Shown here: piece by piece, positions 24,748 to 34,695 of the stretch
Numbering within the stretch: the first letter of the stretch is position 1
Layout of the letters: each line of letters opens with the position of its first letter
Assembly: GCA_020853775.1 (NCBI GenBank)
Contig: JADYYH010000092.1
Span: 1 to 34,708 of the forward strand
DNA: 34,708 nucleotides
Origin: Nitrospira sp.
GTDB taxonomy: Bacteria; Nitrospirota; Nitrospiria; Nitrospirales; Nitrospiraceae
Direction: 5' to 3'
Position numbers and translations under genes: made by a program
Notes under the pieces: generated by a model
The model's database searches: none
The model's input: the letters and a program-made list of their open reading frames with translations, nothing else
What the model was told of the DNA's origin: nothing

Positions 24748-24776
24748 GTTCTAGCTGGGCACCGTGCTTATGAAAG

Positions 24777-24810
24777 AAGGCGGCACTCCGAAAGGGGTGT
24801 CGCCTTTTGC
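24777..24810 (+). terminator. terminator of the exported-protein pair
   Basis: A 13-bp stem with two G-U pairs (arms 24777-24789 and 24794-24806) closed by a GAAA tetraloop and followed by TTTTGCTTTT. On the opposite strand the G-U pairs become mismatches, so it works mainly for the + strand; mutS converges on it from the other side. Confidence 0.88.
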
Positions 24811-24857
24811 TTTTGTCGTTAGCGTGAGCAAGATGAAACGGATCGATGGGGGGATCG

Positions 24858-27506
24858 TTACTCGCTCAGAAGCCGTTGTTGCAATGCAGCGAGTCGGTTG
24901 AGGGCATCGAGGGGCGTCATGGAGAAGAGGTCCATCTGTCGGACTTCTTCCAGCATCGGATGGGGGGCTGGTAGAGTGGCATCAAACTGAAGGGCCTGCT
25001 GAGTTTCAAGAATGGGACGCGGGGATGTCGTCGACTCCAGTTGGGCAAGGACAGCCTTGGCTCGCTGTATGACCGTCTCGGGAAGCCCCGCCAGTTGAGC
25101 GACATGGATGCCATAGCTACGATCAGCCCCTCCCTGGACGATCTTGCGCAGAAATAAGACTTTTCCCTCGCGTTCCTTCACCGCCACAGAATAATTCGTA
25201 ATCCCTGTTCGCAGCCCTTCCAATTGGGTCATTTCATGATAGTGAGTGGCGAAGAGCGTGCGGGCTCCGAGACGCTGGGGGTCCTGGATGAACTCCGCAA
25301 TGGCCCAGGCAATGCTCAATCCGTCGTAGGTGCTAGTCCCGCGGCCGATTTCATCCAACAGAATCAAGCTACGCGCGGTCGCGCAGTTGAGGATATGAGC
25401 TGATTCGGTCATCTCCACCATAAAGGTGCTTTGGCCGCCGGCAAGATTGTCGGACGCACCCACCCGCGTAAAGATACGATCGACCAATCCGATCCTGGCC
25501 TCGGCTGCGGGAACGAAGCTCCCCATCTGCGCCATCAAGGTGATGAGTGCCACTTGCCGAAGGTAGGTGCTTTTCCCCGCCATATTGGGGCCTGTCAAAA
25601 TATGAAGGCGGCTCGTGTGTAGATCCAGGTGCGTGTCGTTGGGGATAAATCCTCCGGAGAGATCGAGTCGCTCGACGACAGGGTGGCGGCCTTGCTTGAT
25701 GTGGAGTACGTCACCCGTATCGATGGTCGGCCGCACATACCGGTTCAATCCGGCGGTTTCCGCGAGCGCTGTAAGGACGTCCAAAACAGCCAGCCTGCGA
25801 CTGATCTCTTGCATGCGCGCCGTTTCAGCGGCGAGACCTGTTCTGAGCTGTTCGAAGAGCGATTGCTCAAGCGCCATGAGTTTGGCATCGGCTCCGGTAA
25901 CCCGTTCCTCCAGTTCCTTGAGCTCAGCCGTCATAAAGCGCTCGGCATTGACCAGTGTCTGCTTTCGAATATAGTCGGGTGGCACCTTTCCCAAATTGGC
26001 CTTCGTGAGTTCGATGTAATATCCGAAGACCTGGTTGTAGCGAATTTTCAGGGACTCGGCCCCCGTCCGGTCGCGTTCTTTGGCCTCTAGTCCGGCAATC
26101 CATCCTTTTCCTTCACGACTGGCTTTACGAAGCTCGTCTACATCCGGGTGATACCCGTCCTTCAAAATGCCCCCATCGCGGAGTGAAATCGGAGCATCGG
26201 GAAGAATGGCTTGCTCAATCCGCTCATACAGGTCCTGCGCGTTATCCCAGGATGCTGAGAGCTCGGTGAGCAGTGGAGCGTGCAGGTGAGACAGTTCAGC
26301 CTGAAGGGCCGGCAGGGAGGATAAGGACAGTTTCAGGGCCAGCATATCGCGCGGATTGGCGACGCCGAGAGAGATCCGGCTGCAGAGTCGTGAGATGTCT
26401 TGGACGGTTCGTAGCGCGGCCCGAAGACGAACTCGAGGCTCAATGCGGTCTTTGAGTTCCTCAACTGCCGTGAGGCGCGCTTCAATCGGGGCGCAACTTA
26501 TCAAGGGGCGAAGAAGCCACTCGCGAAGCAGCCGGCTTCCCATGGCCGTGACGGTATGATCCAGGACCCCGAGTAGCGTATAGGGTGAACGCGTACTTGA
26601 CGGCTCGTCCCAGCGGCCCGCGGGTTTGACAAGTTCCAAGTTGCGGATGGTGACGCTATCCAGATGCATGGCGTCGTGAGCCTGTCTGACTCGCAGGTGC
26701 CGGATATGCTCCAGCGAGGCCGATGGCTGTGTCTCCCTGACATAGCGCATTACGGCTGCTCCGGCTTGAATGCCTACTGTGAGCTGGTGGCACCCGAAGG
26801 CGTCCAGCGAATGCACATGAAAATGTTCTTGAAGCAGGGCGCGACCGGTATCCAACTCAAACCAGTTGGCCGGTTGTGCGCAGCAGCGAGGTCCGGTTAA
26901 GTCGGCCATCCAAGCTTGTTCAACCGGTGTACTGCCTTCGGCATATAGCAATTCTTTCGGGTCAAGCCGCGCGAGTTCGTCCATGAGCGCGATGTGCGAT
27001 TGCGGCCCATGGAATTCACAGAGCCAGTACTCTCCCGTTGACACCTCAAGCGTCGCAAGCCCGAACGAGCACTGTGTCGATTCGTGCCCTGCAGGGCGAA
27101 GACGGGATGCCACGGCCGCCAGGACGTTGGATTCCGAGGAGGGAAGGAATTCACTATCAATCAGGGTACCAGGAGTATAAAGACGGACGACTTCGCGGCG
27201 GACCAGCCCCTTGGCCAGTTTCGGGTCTTCGACTTGTTCGCAAAGCGCGACCGTTCGACCCGCGCGCAGGAGCTTGGCAATATAGTTGGTGGCGGCATGG
27301 TAGGGGACGCCACACAGGGGAATCGGCGTCTCGCTGGATTTGTCCCGGGACGTCAGCGCAATCGAGAGAAGCTTGGATGCTTCGACCGCGTCTTCCTGAA
27401 ACATTTCGTAGAAATCGCCGACGCGGAAAAACAGAATGGCCTCACGATAGGCCTGTTTGATCTCGCGGTACTGCCGCATCAACGGCGTGCCGTCAGCGTC
27501 ACCCAT
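24858..27506 (-). CDS. mutS: DNA mismatch repair protein MutS
   Basis: Recognises base mismatches and small loops and recruits MutL. 882 residues, full length. The mismatch-binding motif F-x-E is Phe32-Tyr33-Glu34 in RVGDFYEMF. The lever/clamp region follows, and the C-terminal ATPase has Walker A GPNMAGKSTYL, Walker B LILLDEIGRGTSTYDG and the signature THYHEM. The start at 27506 overlaps the end of lapA by 8 bases, indicating translational coupling; the N terminus (DGTPLMRQYREIKQAYREAI) fits the family. mutL is not in the window. It is the last gene of the pdxJ-nnr-tsaE-lapA-mutS operon. Confidence 0.97.
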   Translation of the reverse strand: MGDADGTPLMRQYREIKQAYREAILFFRVGDFYEMFQEDAVEASKLLSIALTSRDKSSETPIPLCGVPYHAATNYIAKLLRAGRTVALCEQVEDPKLAKGLVRREVVRLYTPGTLIDSEFLPSSESNVLAAVASRLRPAGHESTQCSFGLATLEVSTGEYWLCEFHGPQSHIALMDELARLDPKELLYAEGSTPVEQAWMADLTGPRCCAQPANWFELDTGRALLQEHFHVHSLDAFGCHQLTVGIQAGAAVMRYVRETQPSASLEHIRHLRVRQAHDAMHLDSVTIRNLELVKPAGRWDEPSSTRSPYTLLGVLDHTVTAMGSRLLREWLLRPLISCAPIEARLTAVEELKDRIEPRVRLRAALRTVQDISRLCSRISLGVANPRDMLALKLSLSSLPALQAELSHLHAPLLTELSASWDNAQDLYERIEQAILPDAPISLRDGGILKDGYHPDVDELRKASREGKGWIAGLEAKERDRTGAESLKIRYNQVFGYYIELTKANLGKVPPDYIRKQTLVNAERFMTAELKELEERVTGADAKLMALEQSLFEQLRTGLAAETARMQEISRRLAVLDVLTALAETAGLNRYVRPTIDTGDVLHIKQGRHPVVERLDLSGGFIPNDTHLDLHTSRLHILTGPNMAGKSTYLRQVALITLMAQMGSFVPAAEARIGLVDRIFTRVGASDNLAGGQSTFMVEMTESAHILNCATARSLILLDEIGRGTSTYDGLSIAWAIAEFIQDPQRLGARTLFATHYHEMTQLEGLRTGITNYSVAVKEREGKVLFLRKIVQGGADRSYGIHVAQLAGLPETVIQRAKAVLAQLESTTSPRPILETQQALQFDATLPAPHPMLEEVRQMDLFSMTPLDALNRLAALQQRLLSE

Positions 27507-27843
27507 CGACCGGTTCTCCCTCAGAAGGGATGTCTGAAGAGGTCCCGACGCGCCGGGCGGCTTTATCGAGCGCTTGGCGCAGCCGTTCCAGATCGACTTC
27601 GGCTTCCTGCAAGGCTTTGGTTTTTCGTCGAAGTTCGATGCGTCCGCGGACCCAGGCGGGGAAAAGCAGAATGCCGGACACCAGCAGGCCGACGCCGAAA
27701 GCAGCGAGGATCGGCTTATAGATCAGAATCGATGCCGATCGAAGGCCGAAGAAATACCGGAGGGTGACCTCCTGTTCTTGATTCTGAAGGAAGAACGACA
27801 GCGCAAGCAGCAGTACCGTCCCGACCAATATCAAGCGGATCAA
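27499..27843 (-). CDS. lapA: LapA-domain membrane protein (DUF1049)
   Basis: A 114-residue inner-membrane protein with two hydrophobic segments: IRLILVGTVLLLALSFFLQN (about 2-21) and PILAAFGVGLLVSGILLFPA (about 44-63). A cytoplasmic, charged coiled-coil tail follows (RRKTKALQEAEVDLERLRQA). The NQEQEVTLRYFFG stretch between the helices is the LapA/DUF1049 signature. In Escherichia coli the LapA-LapB pair controls LPS synthesis through LpxC; no LapB gene is nearby, so that role is uncertain here. Its stop overlaps the mutS start. Confidence 0.85.
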   Translation of the reverse strand: MIRLILVGTVLLLALSFFLQNQEQEVTLRYFFGLRSASILIYKPILAAFGVGLLVSGILLFPAWVRGRIELRRKTKALQEAEVDLERLRQALDKAARRVGTSSDIPSEGEPVDG

Positions 27844-27867
27844 TGCGAGGCCCTCCTTGGCCGAGGG

Positions 27868-28461
27868 TCATTGTACACGGGTTTGTGAAACCACTCTAGT
27901 GGGACGACGCGCCGACATGCGAGAGCGAAGGGCGAGAAGGAGGCGGGACGCAGACGGCCCTGTGGCTGTGAGCACCGCCTGTCGCGCAGATGGGGGGCGA
28001 TGTGTGAGGTGGATCTCGAGCCGGTCATTCGGAAGCCCTGCGCCCCAGCGTTCGGCCCATTCGACCGCAAGGACGGCATGGCCGTCTACGTAGTCACCCA
28101 GGCCGGTATTATGGAGTTGGGCGGCCGTGAGCCGATATAAATCCGTATGAATCAAGGGCAGGCGTCCCCGGTATTCGTGGATCAAGGTAAAGGTCGGACT
28201 GCTCACAGCCATTGGTTCCGCGCCGAGTCCATCGGCGATCCCTCGAACCAGTGACGTTTTTCCGGTTCCCATCTCTCCGAACAGGGCCACGACTTCACCA
28301 CCCTCAAAGAGAAGGCCCAGATATCGCCCCAGCTGGTGAGTCTGTTGCCGGGAACGAAGTACCGTTTTCCAGGGTTTGGTGACAACGGGAGGCCCTGCCT
28401 TCTTCTGCCGGGCAGGTGAAGCGGTCGATCGTTTAGGGGCGCGTGGTTGGGGTGATGGCAT
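27868..28461 (-). CDS. tsaE: tRNA t6A biosynthesis ATPase TsaE
   Basis: An ATPase of the TsaB-TsaD-TsaE complex that makes N6-threonylcarbamoyladenosine at position 37 of ANN-decoding tRNAs. 197 residues. Walker A is GEMGTGKTS (about 63-71), with VSSPTFTLIHEYRG and IHTDLYRL after it, and VLAVEWAERWG towards the end, all family features. About 35 extra basic, Pro/Ala-rich residues precede the core, and a further basic tail follows, so it is longer than the usual 150. It overlaps the end of the nnr gene by 29 bases; a shorter N terminus is possible. lapA follows 24 bases downstream. Confidence 0.93.
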   Translation of the reverse strand: MPSPQPRAPKRSTASPARQKKAGPPVVTKPWKTVLRSRQQTHQLGRYLGLLFEGGEVVALFGEMGTGKTSLVRGIADGLGAEPMAVSSPTFTLIHEYRGRLPLIHTDLYRLTAAQLHNTGLGDYVDGHAVLAVEWAERWGAGLPNDRLEIHLTHRPPSARQAVLTATGPSASRLLLALRSRMSARRPTRVVSQTRVQ

Positions 28462-29989
28462 GGGGAATATGGCGAATCAGATCGCGGGCAATCATGCCGG
28501 CCTGGCCGAGCTGCTGCGCGGCGAGATCTCCGGCAAGGCCATGAAAGTAAGTGGCGGCACAGGCGGCGTCCCAGGGAGCCACCCCTTGGGCGAGCAACCC
28601 GCCGACCATGCCGGTCAGCACATCTCCAGTTCCTGCGGTGGCCATTCCTGGATTACCCGTCGGACAGATCGCCGCCACTCCATCCGGTCTGGCAATGATG
28701 GTTCGGGCTCCTTTGAGGACGACGAACACGCCGCGTTCACGCGCGAAGCGCGTCGCCGTGCCGAGGCGATCTTCATTCACGGACTGGGTGGTCGCCTCCG
28801 CCTCGAGTCTGGCCATTTCTCCGGGATGAGGCGTGATGATCGGGGGGCGAGGGCATTCCGTCAGCAAGGAGGCCTTACCCGCCAGGGCGTTGAGCGCATC
28901 AGCATCGAGCACGCACGGCTTGTCGATGCGCTTCACGAACTCCTGGACCAAATCGACAGTCTCCGGATGCGTCGTCAGCCCAGGTCCGATCGCTACGGCA
29001 TCGCGGGATCCCGCGAATGCGAGCAGGCGATCCAGGCCTGAACGGCCAAAGGTCCGTGCCTTTGTTTCCGGCATCGGCAAGGTCATGGCTTCGAGTAATT
29101 TCGCCTCCAGGATGTCATTGACGCTCGAAGGAACGGCGGCCGTGACGAGACCGGTTCCGATTCGAAGGGCCGCCAGGGCTGCCATGGCCGAGGCGCCAGT
29201 CTTGCCGACCGATCCGGCGATGATGCCGAGATGCCCAAAGGTGCCTTTATGCGAGGACGAACGTCGCGGAGGAAGCGCCGCCTGCGCGGAGGCGCTGGTC
29301 AGAAGCAGCAGCCGGCCCCCGATGGCATCGACAAACGAAGATGGAATTCCGATGTCGGCCAGACGCACGAGCCCTGCGCAATCGATGCCGGCTCCGCAAT
29401 AGAGGCCGGCTTTCGGCAATCCAAGCGTCACGGTGAGGTCCGCTTTCACCGCAGCGCCCAGGATCGCCCCGGTATCGGCATGGAGGCCTGACGGAAGATC
29501 TACGGTGACGGTGGGACGGCCGGCGGCATTGATCGTGTCGATCGCATCACGATACAGGCCGGACACGGGAGTAGAGAGGCCGGTGCCCAAAATGGCGTCG
29601 ATAATGATGTCACTTGGCGCCATCCGTTGTTGGAGCGTGTTCGTGTCGGTCGGACGAGTAATGGACGAGGGGCCTGCCGTTCGTTGAAACCGCTGATACA
29701 TCGCCTTCGCATCACGACTGAGTTCGGCGACCGGCGCTAATAACAGCACGTGGACCCGGGCTTTTTTTCGACGCAGTAGACGCGCGACGACGAAGCCGTC
29801 TCCGCCGTTGTTGCCTTTGCCACAGAGGATGACGACTCTTTTCCCTGCCATCGGTCCGTAGTGCGCCTCAAGGTGCGTGACCACCCCTAATCCCGCTCGC
29901 TCCATCAGCACGAGGGACGGTACCTCCGCCTCGGTGATCGTCCGATGGTCGAGCGCGCGCATTTGTTCGGCGGTCACGATCGGTATCAT
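28433..29989 (-). CDS. nnr: bifunctional NAD(P)H-hydrate epimerase / dehydratase
   Basis: Repairs damaged NADH and NADPH hydrates. The N-terminal YjeF domain epimerises R and S forms; the C-terminal ribokinase-like domain dehydrates the S form using ADP. 518 residues, full length for the fusion. The epimerase shows CGKGNNGGDGFVVARLL (about 57-72) and VDLPSGLHADTG. The dehydratase shows VLDADALNAL, TPHPGEMARLEAEA and the phosphate/catalytic loop GNPGMATAGTGDVLTGMVGG. The ATG at 29989 has GGAGG about 13 bases upstream, rather far. It follows pdxJ by 62 bases; acpS, common between the two, is absent. Confidence 0.95.
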   Translation of the reverse strand: MIPIVTAEQMRALDHRTITEAEVPSLVLMERAGLGVVTHLEAHYGPMAGKRVVILCGKGNNGGDGFVVARLLRRKKARVHVLLLAPVAELSRDAKAMYQRFQRTAGPSSITRPTDTNTLQQRMAPSDIIIDAILGTGLSTPVSGLYRDAIDTINAAGRPTVTVDLPSGLHADTGAILGAAVKADLTVTLGLPKAGLYCGAGIDCAGLVRLADIGIPSSFVDAIGGRLLLLTSASAQAALPPRRSSSHKGTFGHLGIIAGSVGKTGASAMAALAALRIGTGLVTAAVPSSVNDILEAKLLEAMTLPMPETKARTFGRSGLDRLLAFAGSRDAVAIGPGLTTHPETVDLVQEFVKRIDKPCVLDADALNALAGKASLLTECPRPPIITPHPGEMARLEAEATTQSVNEDRLGTATRFARERGVFVVLKGARTIIARPDGVAAICPTGNPGMATAGTGDVLTGMVGGLLAQGVAPWDAACAATYFHGLAGDLAAQQLGQAGMIARDLIRHIPHAITPTTRP

Positions 29990-30051
29990 GGCGTCAATCG
30001 GGCCTCCGACCGGTGGCGAGCAGTAGGGCCGTGGCCTGCAGCGGAGCCAGG

Positions 30052-30765
30052 CTAGGCCACCAACTCTTTCATTTCACGAACCGCTTGAACGAGCCCGACC
30101 ATGACGGAGCGGGCGATAATGCTGTGGCCGATGTTGAATTCGACAATCTCCGGCAGCTTGGCCAATCGTTTGACGTTTTTATAGGTCAGCCCATGGCCGG
30201 CGTTCACCCCAAGGCCAAGTTTGTACGCCAGTTTTGCCGCCTGGGTGATCGCTTCAAATTCTTCGTCTTCTTCTTTGGAGCGTTTGGCATTGGCGTAGCG
30301 GCCCGTGTGTAATTCGACATAGGCCGCGCCGATTTTGTGAGCGGCCTTGATTTGATCCAAGCTCGGTTCGATGAACAGACTGGTCGGGATCCCGCCATCC
30401 CGCAGCAAATCGACGATTTTCTGGATTCGCTCGCGGTGATTGGCGACATCCAAGCCGCCTTCCGTGGTCAACTCTTGACGCCGTTCGGGAACCAAGGTGA
30501 CGAGGTCGGGCTTCACGCTGAGGGCAATTTTTGCCATGGCGTCATCGGCGGCCATTTCCAAATCTAATTTAGTGCGAACGATTTCCCGCAGCATGGTGAG
30601 GTCGCGGTCTTGAATATGCCGGCGATCCTCCCGGAGATGCACGACCAGGCCGTCTGCGCCGGCCAGTTCAACGAGGATGGCGGCGGTCAGAGGATCGGGG
30701 TCGGTCCCCCCGCGCGCTTGCCGGAGTGTTGCTACATGATCGATGTTGACGCCCAGTCGAGCCAT
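30052..30765 (-). CDS. pdxJ: pyridoxine 5'-phosphate synthase PdxJ
   Basis: Condenses 3-amino-2-oxopropyl phosphate with 1-deoxy-xylulose 5-phosphate to give pyridoxine 5'-phosphate, in the DXP-dependent vitamin B6 route. A 237-residue TIM barrel, the standard length. Motifs: [20 protein letters not shown] at the N terminus, [65 protein letters not shown] and [12 protein letters not shown]. The catalytic His and Glu positions are within these conserved stretches. GGAGGTGT lies directly before the ATG at 30765. It is the promoter-proximal gene of the operon leading to mutS and diverges from the aminotransferase gene. Confidence 0.97.
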   Translation of the reverse strand: MARLGVNIDHVATLRQARGGTDPDPLTAAILVELAGADGLVVHLREDRRHIQDRDLTMLREIVRTKLDLEMAADDAMAKIALSVKPDLVTLVPERRQELTTEGGLDVANHRERIQKIVDLLRDGGIPTSLFIEPSLDQIKAAHKIGAAYVELHTGRYANAKRSKEEDEEFEAITQAAKLAYKLGLGVNAGHGLTYKNVKRLAKLPEIVEFNIGHSIIARSVMVGLVQAVREMKELVA

Positions 30766-30852
30766 TACACCTCCGCAAATACCATGATGACGCTGGAGAA
30801 AGATTTCGGAACTGGTCGAAATTCATAGACAATTCTGTTGTTCCTGAGGCAT

Positions 30853-30881
30853 TATTAACAGAAGATGATGGGGCGGAGCAA
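30853..30881 (-). promoter_or_regulatory. weak candidate promoter for pdxJ operon
   Basis: On the minus strand TTGCTC (30881-30876) is followed at 17-18 bases by TTAATA/TAATAA (30858-30852). A small 6-bp hairpin (CGGAGC / GCTCCG, 30874-30891) overlaps the -35. Only a moderate match. Confidence 0.3.
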
Positions 30882-30965
30882 GAAGGCTCCGATCGATGTG
30901 CCGTCGTGTTTTTCTCACATTCATGTCCGAGCGGCAAGCCGCAACTCCATAGAAATATAGTGAAA

Positions 30966-30994
30966 TTGACTCGTTTTGAGGGCTCTATTAAAAT
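30966..30994 (+). promoter_or_regulatory. strong sigma70-like promoter for aminotransferase-hom-thrC
   Basis: TTGACT (30966-30971), exactly 17 bases, TAAAAT (30989-30994): five of six matches in each hexamer. Transcription would start near 31001, leaving a leader of about 65 bases with GGAG before the ATG at 31066. I see no attenuator-type peptide in that leader. Confidence 0.78.
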
Positions 30995-31065
30995 ACGCCC
31001 CTTTCAGAGGCGCAACGACGCAACCCGTTCAGCAGAGGACCCGCCAGTAGGAGTCTGACACATTC

Positions 31066-32262
31066 ATGTCGATCAGCGACGGTTTTTACCGCATCAAACG
31101 ACTTCCTCCATACGTATTTGCCCAGGTGCAATCCCTAAAGCTCGAGGCCCGTCAACGGGGGGAGGATATCATCGATTTCGGGATGGGCAATCCGGATCAG
31201 CCCACGCCGCCCCATATCGTCGACAAATTGATCGAGGCCTCCAGGAAGGCCAAGAATCATCGCTATTCAGCCTCGCGGGGCATCACGAAACTGCGTCATG
31301 CCATTACCGGTTGGTACAAGCGCAACTATGATGTGGACTTGGATCCCGAGACCGAAGCGATCGTCACGATCGGCTCGAAGGAAGGTCTCGCGCATTTGGC
31401 CCTGGCCACAATCGGGCCGGGCGATGTGGTGCTGACGCCGACGCCGACCTATCCCATCCACATGTACAGTTTCATTATTGCGGGTGGCGAGGTGCGTGGC
31501 ATCGAGCTGCGTCAGGACAGCGATTTCTTCGACGATCTGCTGCGGGTCTATCGCCAGACGTTGCCGCGTCCGCGAATTCTGGTGATCAATTTCCCGCACA
31601 ACCCCACGACCGCCGTGGTCGATCTTGAGTTCTTTAAAAAAATCGTCGCGTTTGCCAAAGAGCACGATGTGATTGTGATTCACGACTTGGCCTACGCAGA
31701 CATCGCGTTCGATGGCTATAAGGCGCCGAGCTTTCTGCAGGTGCCAGAGGCAAAGGACGTGGGCGTCGAGTTTTACACGTTGTCCAAGGCCTATAACATG
31801 CCGGGATGGCGCGTCGGGTTTTGTGTCGGCAACCGTGAAGTAGTGGGAGCCCTCGCGAAGCTGAAGAGCTATCTCGACTACGGCATTTTTCAGCCGATCC
31901 AAATCGCCAGTACGGTGGCATTGAATGGACCGCAGGACTGCGTGAAAGAGGTCGTACAACGGTATCAAAACCGACGGAATGTGCTGGTGAACGGGCTCAA
32001 TCGTATCGGCTGGTCCGTGGCCTTGCCCCGGGCGACGATGTTCGTCTGGGCCCGCATTCCGGATCCGTTTCGGCACATGGGGTCGCTGGAATTTTCAAAA
32101 TTGCTGCTGCGGGAAGCCAAAGTGGCGGTATCGCCGGGCATCGGATTCGGAGAAGGCGGGGATGAATTCGTGCGGTTTGCGTTGGTGGAAAACGAGCACC
32201 GTACGCGGCAGGCGCTACGCGGAATCCGGAAGGTGTTGAATCTGGATGATCAGGAACCATGA
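31066..32262 (+). CDS. alaC: class I/II aminotransferase, AlaC-like
   Basis: A 398-residue fold-type-I PLP enzyme. The N terminus ([17 protein letters not shown], then [15 protein letters not shown] with small differences) closely resembles glutamate-pyruvate aminotransferase AlaC. The PLP lysine is Lys241 in [26 protein letters not shown] and [12 protein letters not shown] carry further cofactor contacts. AlaC makes alanine from pyruvate and glutamate. Because it is transcribed with hom and thrC, a role with aspartate-family intermediates, for instance as aspartate or LL-diaminopimelate aminotransferase, is an alternative. GGAG lies upstream of ATG 31066. Its stop overlaps the hom start (ATGA). 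Confidence 0.86.
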   Translation: MSISDGFYRIKRLPPYVFAQVQSLKLEARQRGEDIIDFGMGNPDQPTPPHIVDKLIEASRKAKNHRYSASRGITKLRHAITGWYKRNYDVDLDPETEAIVTIGSKEGLAHLALATIGPGDVVLTPTPTYPIHMYSFIIAGGEVRGIELRQDSDFFDDLLRVYRQTLPRPRILVINFPHNPTTAVVDLEFFKKIVAFAKEHDVIVIHDLAYADIAFDGYKAPSFLQVPEAKDVGVEFYTLSKAYNMPGWRVGFCVGNREVVGALAKLKSYLDYGIFQPIQIASTVALNGPQDCVKEVVQRYQNRRNVLVNGLNRIGWSVALPRATMFVWARIPDPFRHMGSLEFSKLLLREAKVAVSPGIGFGEGGDEFVRFALVENEHRTRQALRGIRKVLNLDDQEP

Positions 32263-33572
32263 AGACTGAGATCGGAGTAGGATTAATCGGCTTCGGCACC
32301 GTCGGGACCGGCGTGGCGCGAGTGCTGATCGACAATGCGGAGTTGATCCGCCGGCGGGTAGGTGTGCCCATTAAGCTGGTGCGGATTGCGGATTTGGACA
32401 TTACCCGTGACCGGGGCGTGGCGATTCCATCGAGCGTGTTAACCACAGATATCCAGCAAGTCCTGGAAGACCCTCGCGTCGATATTGTCATCGAGTTGAT
32501 GGGCGGGTATGACCTTGCGAAACGCGTGATTCTCGATGCGGTGCAACGGGGCAAGCATGTCGTGACCGCAAACAAGGCGCTCTTAGCCGTGCATGGAGAA
32601 GAGATTTTCGCTGCCGCGTCCCGGCGCGGGACCGACCTCGGGTTCGAGGCGAGCGTGGGTGGCGGCATCCCGGTCATCCGCGCCTTAATGGAAGGGTTGG
32701 CCGCGAACAATATTCAATCCATCTACGGCATCATCAACGGCACGTCGAATTATATTCTCAGCCGGATGACGAGCGAAGGGCAGCGATTCGAGGTGGTGTT
32801 GGAGGAAGCCAAATGCGCCGGCTATGCCGAGGCCGACCCCACATTCGATGTCGCAGGTACCGATTCGGCCCATAAGCTCACCATCATGGTGAGCCTCGCC
32901 TACGGCACTCCGGTGAACTTCAAGGAAATTTATACTGAAGGCATTACCGGCCTTACCCCGCTGGATATCGCCTATGCCAAGGAGTTTGGCTTTACCATCA
33001 AGCTACTGGCCATTGCGAAGTTTTCCGACGGAGAAATTGAAGCACGGGTCCATCCCACCATGGTGCCATCGGCCTCGCAAATTGCGAAAGTGGACGGGGT
33101 GTACAATGCCATTCAATTGGTGGGGGATGCCGTCGAGGATGTGGTGCTGTACGGGCGAGGCGCCGGATCGATGCCGACGGGAAGCGCGGTGGTCAGCGAT
33201 GTGATGTCCATCGCGCGCGATCTGCTCAAGAACGCGACGGGTCGCGTTCCGCCCGCCTCATACCAGCCCGACTGCCGGCGGCCGCTGCGCATCCGACCGA
33301 TGGAAGAAATCACCTCGTTATATTACATTCGTTTCATGGTTCTGGATCGGCCCGGCGTCTTGTCTCAGATCGCGGGGGTGTTGGGTCGCTACAGCATCAG
33401 CATTTCCTCGGTGCTGCAGCAGGGGCGTAAAGAAGGGCAGACCGTGCCGGTTGTTATCATGACGCATATGGCGAAAGAGCGTGATATCCAAAACGCGCTT
33501 CGCGAGATCAATCCGATGCCCTACATCTCCGAACCGACGACATTGATCAGGGTTGAGGGACGGGATGAATGA
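32259..33572 (+). CDS. hom: homoserine dehydrogenase
   Basis: Reduces aspartate semialdehyde to homoserine with NAD(P)H, the branch to threonine and methionine. 437 residues, the monofunctional ACT-containing form. Rossmann motif [16 protein letters not shown] at about 7-22; [14 protein letters not shown]; the signature [38 protein letters not shown]; and the catalytic [16 protein letters not shown] region. A C-terminal ACT domain (from about residue 353; [20 protein letters not shown]) suggests allosteric control, typically by threonine. It starts inside the aminotransferase stop codon, so the two are coupled, and thrC follows 46 bases later. Confidence 0.97.
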   Translation: MKTEIGVGLIGFGTVGTGVARVLIDNAELIRRRVGVPIKLVRIADLDITRDRGVAIPSSVLTTDIQQVLEDPRVDIVIELMGGYDLAKRVILDAVQRGKHVVTANKALLAVHGEEIFAAASRRGTDLGFEASVGGGIPVIRALMEGLAANNIQSIYGIINGTSNYILSRMTSEGQRFEVVLEEAKCAGYAEADPTFDVAGTDSAHKLTIMVSLAYGTPVNFKEIYTEGITGLTPLDIAYAKEFGFTIKLLAIAKFSDGEIEARVHPTMVPSASQIAKVDGVYNAIQLVGDAVEDVVLYGRGAGSMPTGSAVVSDVMSIARDLLKNATGRVPPASYQPDCRRPLRIRPMEEITSLYYIRFMVLDRPGVLSQIAGVLGRYSISISSVLQQGRKEGQTVPVVIMTHMAKERDIQNALREINPMPYISEPTTLIRVEGRDE

Positions 33573-33618
33573 GTGGGGCTTTTCCGGTCTTGATAAGAAG
33601 GTGGTTGAGTAGATCGTT

Positions 33619-34677
33619 ATGACTCGTTGGCGCGGCATTATCGAAGAATACCGGAAGTTCCTGCCGGTGACGGCTCAGACGCCGGTCATCACGCTGGGGG
33701 AGGGGAATACCCCGCTCATCCGCGCGGCACGGCTGGCCAAGAGGATCGCTCCGGGTGTGGACCTCTACCTCAAGTATGAAGGGATGAACCCGACAGGGTC
33801 GTTCAAAGATCGCGGCATGACCATGGCCATTTCCAAGGCTGTGGAAGGAGGGGCGAAAGCGGTCATTTGCGCCTCCACCGGCAATACCTCCGCATCGGCA
33901 GCGGCGTATGGCGCCCGGGCTGGCATTGCGGTGTATGTGCTGATTCCGGCTGGGAAAATTGCGCTCGGCAAGTTGTCGCAGGCCATGATGCATCAAGCCA
34001 CCGTGATTCAGGTTGAAGGAAACTTTGATCAGGCCTTGACCATCGTGAAGGAGTTGTCGGCTACGTATCCGGTGGAGTTGGTGAATTCGCTCAATCCCTT
34101 CCGGATCGAAGGACAAAAAACAGCCGCGATGGAGATTTGCGACGATCTCGGAGATGCGCCGACCGTCCATGTACTTCCTGTAGGGAATGCGGGTAATATC
34201 ACCGCCTATTGGAATGGTTATCGGGAGTATCGTGCCGCCAATCAAACGACGCGGTTGCCTCGCATGATGGGGTTTCAAGCCGCCGGAGCTGCGCCGATTG
34301 TCTTGGGACATGTCGTCGCAGAGCCGCAGACCGTGGCGACGGCGATACGGATCGGCAACCCGGCCAGCTGGCAGTCGGCCCTTACCGCGGTGAAAGAATC
34401 GTCCGGCGCCATTGATATGGTCACGGATGAAGAAATTCTCCATGCGTACGCCTTGGTCGCGAGGGAAGAAGGGGTCTTTTGTGAGCCAGCATCGGCCACC
34501 TCAGTGGCCGGTGTGATTAAGTTAAGCCAAGCCGGACACTTAAAGGAAGGTGCTACGGTTGTCTGTACATTGACCGGGCATGGTTTGAAGGATGCCGATA
34601 CGGCGATCGGCATTTCACGTCAGCCTCAAACGGTGAAAGCCACCCGCGATGATGTGGCCCGCCTCCTTCATGTCTGA
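33619..34677 (+). CDS. thrC: threonine synthase
   Basis: Converts O-phosphohomoserine to threonine, a PLP enzyme of fold type II. 352 residues, the short form without the N-terminal extension of plant and enterobacterial enzymes. [10 protein letters not shown] at the N terminus; PLP lysine Lys63 in [29 protein letters not shown]; the phosphate-binding [12 protein letters not shown]; and [14 protein letters not shown] and LTGHGLKD near the C terminus. ATG 33619 has only a weak ribosome binding site, which fits coupling to hom upstream. Homoserine kinase is not next to it in this window. Confidence 0.96.
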   Translation: MTRWRGIIEEYRKFLPVTAQTPVITLGEGNTPLIRAARLAKRIAPGVDLYLKYEGMNPTGSFKDRGMTMAISKAVEGGAKAVICASTGNTSASAAAYGARAGIAVYVLIPAGKIALGKLSQAMMHQATVIQVEGNFDQALTIVKELSATYPVELVNSLNPFRIEGQKTAAMEICDDLGDAPTVHVLPVGNAGNITAYWNGYREYRAANQTTRLPRMMGFQAAGAAPIVLGHVVAEPQTVATAIRIGNPASWQSALTAVKESSGAIDMVTDEEILHAYALVAREEGVFCEPASATSVAGVIKLSQAGHLKEGATVVCTLTGHGLKDADTAIGISRQPQTVKATRDDVARLLHV

Positions 34678-34695
34678 TTACTTCAGGAACATTGC

